DNA of 64,000 nucleotides. Origin: Aureibacter tunicatorum (GTDB lineage Bacteria; Bacteroidota; Bacteroidia; Cytophagales; Cyclobacteriaceae). Positions 62,476-64,000 of the stretch are shown here, piece by piece. Within the stretch, counting starts at the first letter, position 1, and each line of letters starts with the position of its first letter. A program made the position numbers and the translations under genes. The notes under the pieces were generated by a model. It did no database searches. It saw only the letters and a program-made list of their open reading frames with translations, and had not been told where the DNA came from. The stretch spans positions 682,001 through 746,000 of the forward strand of contig NZ_AP025305.1 in the NCBI RefSeq assembly GCF_036492635.1. The letters run 5' to 3'.

Positions 62476-63504
62476 CTAAGGTTTTGTGGATTGAATAGAA
62501 TCGCGATTTCCATTTGCATGATAAATATAGCTGGCATCTTCATAGTAAGGTCCGAACTCGCCGTCTATTTTTTTGAGGCTCTCGAAATCCACATTTGCAA
62601 ATCTGCTTGAATGAACGTAAAGGGCATCTTTGTCTCGCTTGAAAGTAGATTCCAAAATTTCAAAACTGCCAGCGTCTGCTTCTGTAAGCTCTCTTGCATC
62701 ATAGTAAATTTTGTCATCGACTTTTATAAAAGCGTGGCCTAAATCGGTAATGTTTTCTCGACTATTGTAAGGGATCTTGATTACTTTGTTGACAGTTTCC
62801 CCTCTATAGTTGTAGGAATAGTGATAAAGAAAGTTGCTGCCGATAATATATTCGTTGTTGAATTTTTCAATATTGGAGTTTTGTAATTCAATGGTCTCGA
62901 ATGATATATTGCCTAATGAATCGATAATATGGCTTGGCAAAATGTACAGGAATTGATCATCTTTGGCAAATGAGTCGTCTAGCTCAACAAATGATTCATA
63001 CTCTACTTTGGCTCTATGGTATTTGTAAAAGTAATTGAAAGCGTCTTTAGACCATAACGATTTGGATGGTTCGTCTACGAATGTGTTTGGATCAGCGCCT
63101 TTAACAGATAAAATAGGTTTGGGGCCATAAGTCCAGTCCTCTCTGTTCATGACAAATACCTGATTGGCGTCTTTTGCAAAAGCGATATCAAGTATTTGGA
63201 AAGTGTTTGAATCAATTCCCAAATAGTCAAGCGATTTATCCGCATAGTAATAACCATTTTTATCTTTAGCCCAGTAGTAATCATCCAATGGCTTGAAACT
63301 AGCCAAGTCCAAGCCTTCAGGCATATCTCTTTGGCCTAATTCAAACCAATTGCCCATGGGGCAGTAGAGAATTTTTTTGCCATTCAGAGAATAATAATAA
63401 TTGTCGTTTCCTTTTTTGACTTTTTCTCCCAATGAATCGCAGGAAGTCAATGCTCCAACTAGCAAGAAAATTAGCGTATCGATAGGACCGCGCCTTTTCT
63501 TCAT
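62476..63504 (-). CDS. DKNYY-domain lipoprotein
   Basis: About 342 residues with a lipoprotein signal (GPIDTLIFLLVGALTSC, lipobox LTSC) and repeated DKNYY-type units: YYYSLNGKKILYCP, YWAKDKNGYYYADKSLDYLG, NTFQILDIAFAKDANQVFV, TFVDEPSKSLWSKDAFNYFY. Such units form beta-propeller-like surface domains of unknown function. I start at ATG 63504, since the upstream ATG at 63582 puts a second hydrophobic segment before a normal signal. It reads divergently from nothing recognisable; the next gene on the same strand is 317 bases away. Confidence 0.78.
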   Translation of the reverse strand: MKKRRGPIDTLIFLLVGALTSCDSLGEKVKKGNDNYYYSLNGKKILYCPMGNWFELGQRDMPEGLDLASFKPLDDYYWAKDKNGYYYADKSLDYLGIDSNTFQILDIAFAKDANQVFVMNREDWTYGPKPILSVKGADPNTFVDEPSKSLWSKDAFNYFYKYHRAKVEYESFVELDDSFAKDDQFLYILPSHIIDSLGNISFETIELQNSNIEKFNNEYIIGSNFLYHYSYNYRGETVNKVIKIPYNSRENITDLGHAFIKVDDKIYYDARELTEADAGSFEILESTFKRDKDALYVHSSRFANVDFESLKKIDGEFGPYYEDASYIYHANGNRDSIQSTKP

Positions 63505-63820
63505 GATTTTTTTCGCGATGTAGTTAAATAGCACTAAGCTTATAAAAATAGAGGTTTTCGGATATTCTAAAAGGTAATTCATGGGCAGAGCGTTTGTTTC
63601 ACTGAGTCAAGAATAAATTAATACGCTAAAGGTTGAATTGCAATATTAAATAATAGAAAGGAATACGCATCCCTTGAAATAGGGATTATATATAATGATG
63701 ATATGCGAGAAATGACTTGAAAGGTGAGAGATAGTGGTAAAGCGATAAGAAAATTCGTCAAATATTTTAGAATTAATAGTGAAGGCTCCGTTCATGTTTT
63801 TTTGAATGAACGGAGGCTTT
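63505..63820. other. 316-base intergenic region
   Basis: No credible coding frame on either strand apart from the N-terminal extension of the DKNYY frame (63505-63582). It holds a strong hairpin at 63786-63815 near the alkyltransferase stop codon. The rest is AT-rich with no recognised promoter or RNA. Confidence 0.5.
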
Positions 63821-63822
63821 TT
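63784..63822. terminator. Terminator hairpin between the last two genes
   Basis: A 10-bp perfect stem (ctccgttcat 63786-63795, atgaacggag 63806-63815) with a T-rich loop; on the plus strand it ends in a T-run and on the minus strand it follows the alkyltransferase-like stop by 5 bases. Probably ends that gene. Confidence 0.75.
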
Positions 63823-64000
63823 ATAGTTCCAGTTCTTCGTTTGGATTCCAAACTACGTTTTTGAAATTCAAAATTTTGTCGTTTTCGATTTCGATGCCTT
63901 CGCTTTCCAGCAATTCTTGCATGCGACTTGGAGGAGTGAAGTGGGCTTTGCCTGTGAGCAAGCCGATACGATTTACAACTCTATGAGCAGGCACTTCTTC
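63821..64000 (-). CDS. MGMT/alkyltransferase-like protein, C-terminal part only
   Basis: The last 59 codons of a gene that runs off the right edge. It reads VPAHRVVNRIGLLTGKAHF, then PPSRMQELLESEGIEIEND and ends VVWNPNEELEL. This is the tail of the alkyltransferase-like branch (ATL/Ybaz type) of the O6-alkylguanine DNA-alkyltransferase family. The active-site motif PCHR region is changed to VPAHRV, so a Cys-less damage-sensing protein is more likely than a true repair enzyme. The start is outside the window. Confidence 0.82.
   Translation of the reverse strand, partial: EEVPAHRVVNRIGLLTGKAHFTPPSRMQELLESEGIEIENDKILNFKNVVWNPNEELEL

Noticed and set aside
1-64000. tRNA, rRNA, CRISPR array, insertion sequences or prophage genes
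   Set aside because: No tRNA-type TPsiC/anticodon pattern, regular spaced repeats, transposase or phage structural gene could be found by reading.

Overview
This is a low-GC, gene-dense chromosomal segment from a member of the Bacteroidota, most likely a marine Cytophagales-type bacterium (I would look first near Flammeovirgaceae/Persicobacteraceae). The signs are PorG/DUF6089 beside uppS, bamA and two Skp/OmpH genes, a DUF2723 (TMEM260-like) membrane protein, carboxypeptidase-regulatory-like proteins, a bacillithiol gene (bshA), the near absence of Shine-Dalgarno sequences, and promoters of the phylum's TTG-N19/20-TAnnTTTG type (clear before rplU, rplM and tsf). I see no insertion sequence, prophage, CRISPR array, tRNA or rRNA, so most of the window is core genome with a few accessory genes.

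Layout. 1-10.8 kb: a cut alpha/beta-hydrolase gene and pdxJ on the minus strand, then a long plus-strand run: yqeY-like, cvpA-like, a glutamine amidotransferase (pabA/trpG), another hydrolase, a CBS protein, nadK, porG-like, uppS, bamA and two ompH/skp genes. This is an envelope-assembly block that joins undecaprenyl synthesis, outer-membrane protein insertion and a probable type IX secretion component. 10.8-19.6 kb: LD-carboxypeptidase, chromate transporter, an exported superoxide dismutase, idi, small unknowns, two rhomboid proteases and mutL. 19.6-28.6 kb: a GH3/serine-hydrolase fusion, bshA, a HAD phosphatase, a hydrolase, and a nucleotide-sugar operon (UDP-glucuronate decarboxylase-like, rfbB, rfbA). 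28.6-33.5 kb: translation genes (rpsU, xer recombinase, hpf, tsf, rpsB, rpsI, rplM), with several structured RNA signals. 33.5-39 kb: DUF2721 protein, two paralogous regulatory-like-domain proteins, and the DUF2723 protein. 39-46 kb: accessory-looking genes: LuxR-type regulator, Tat flavoprotein, membrane spermidine-synthase-like protein, Crp/Fnr regulator, an orphan 479-residue protein with an N-terminus like contractile-injection cargo, and a baeRF-like protein. 46-54.3 kb: rpmA/rplU, ppx, metH, haloalkane dehalogenase, fasciclin lipoprotein. 54.4-64 kb: a tolC-adaptor-RND efflux operon with a membrane AraC regulator, DUF2490, DKNYY lipoprotein and the end of an alkyltransferase-like gene.

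The most interesting unexplained signals are non-coding: a promoter-led, highly structured RNA element between rplM and the DUF2721 gene (possibly an SRP/4.5S-like RNA), a near-perfect 20-bp-stem hairpin ending one base before the xer start codon, a folded leader for tsf with its own promoter, and a 14-bp perfect inverted repeat behind the RND operon. Among proteins, the orphan at 43939 and the membrane spermidine-synthase-like/Tat flavoprotein pair merit attention. All functional calls come from reading motifs by eye; no database search was run.
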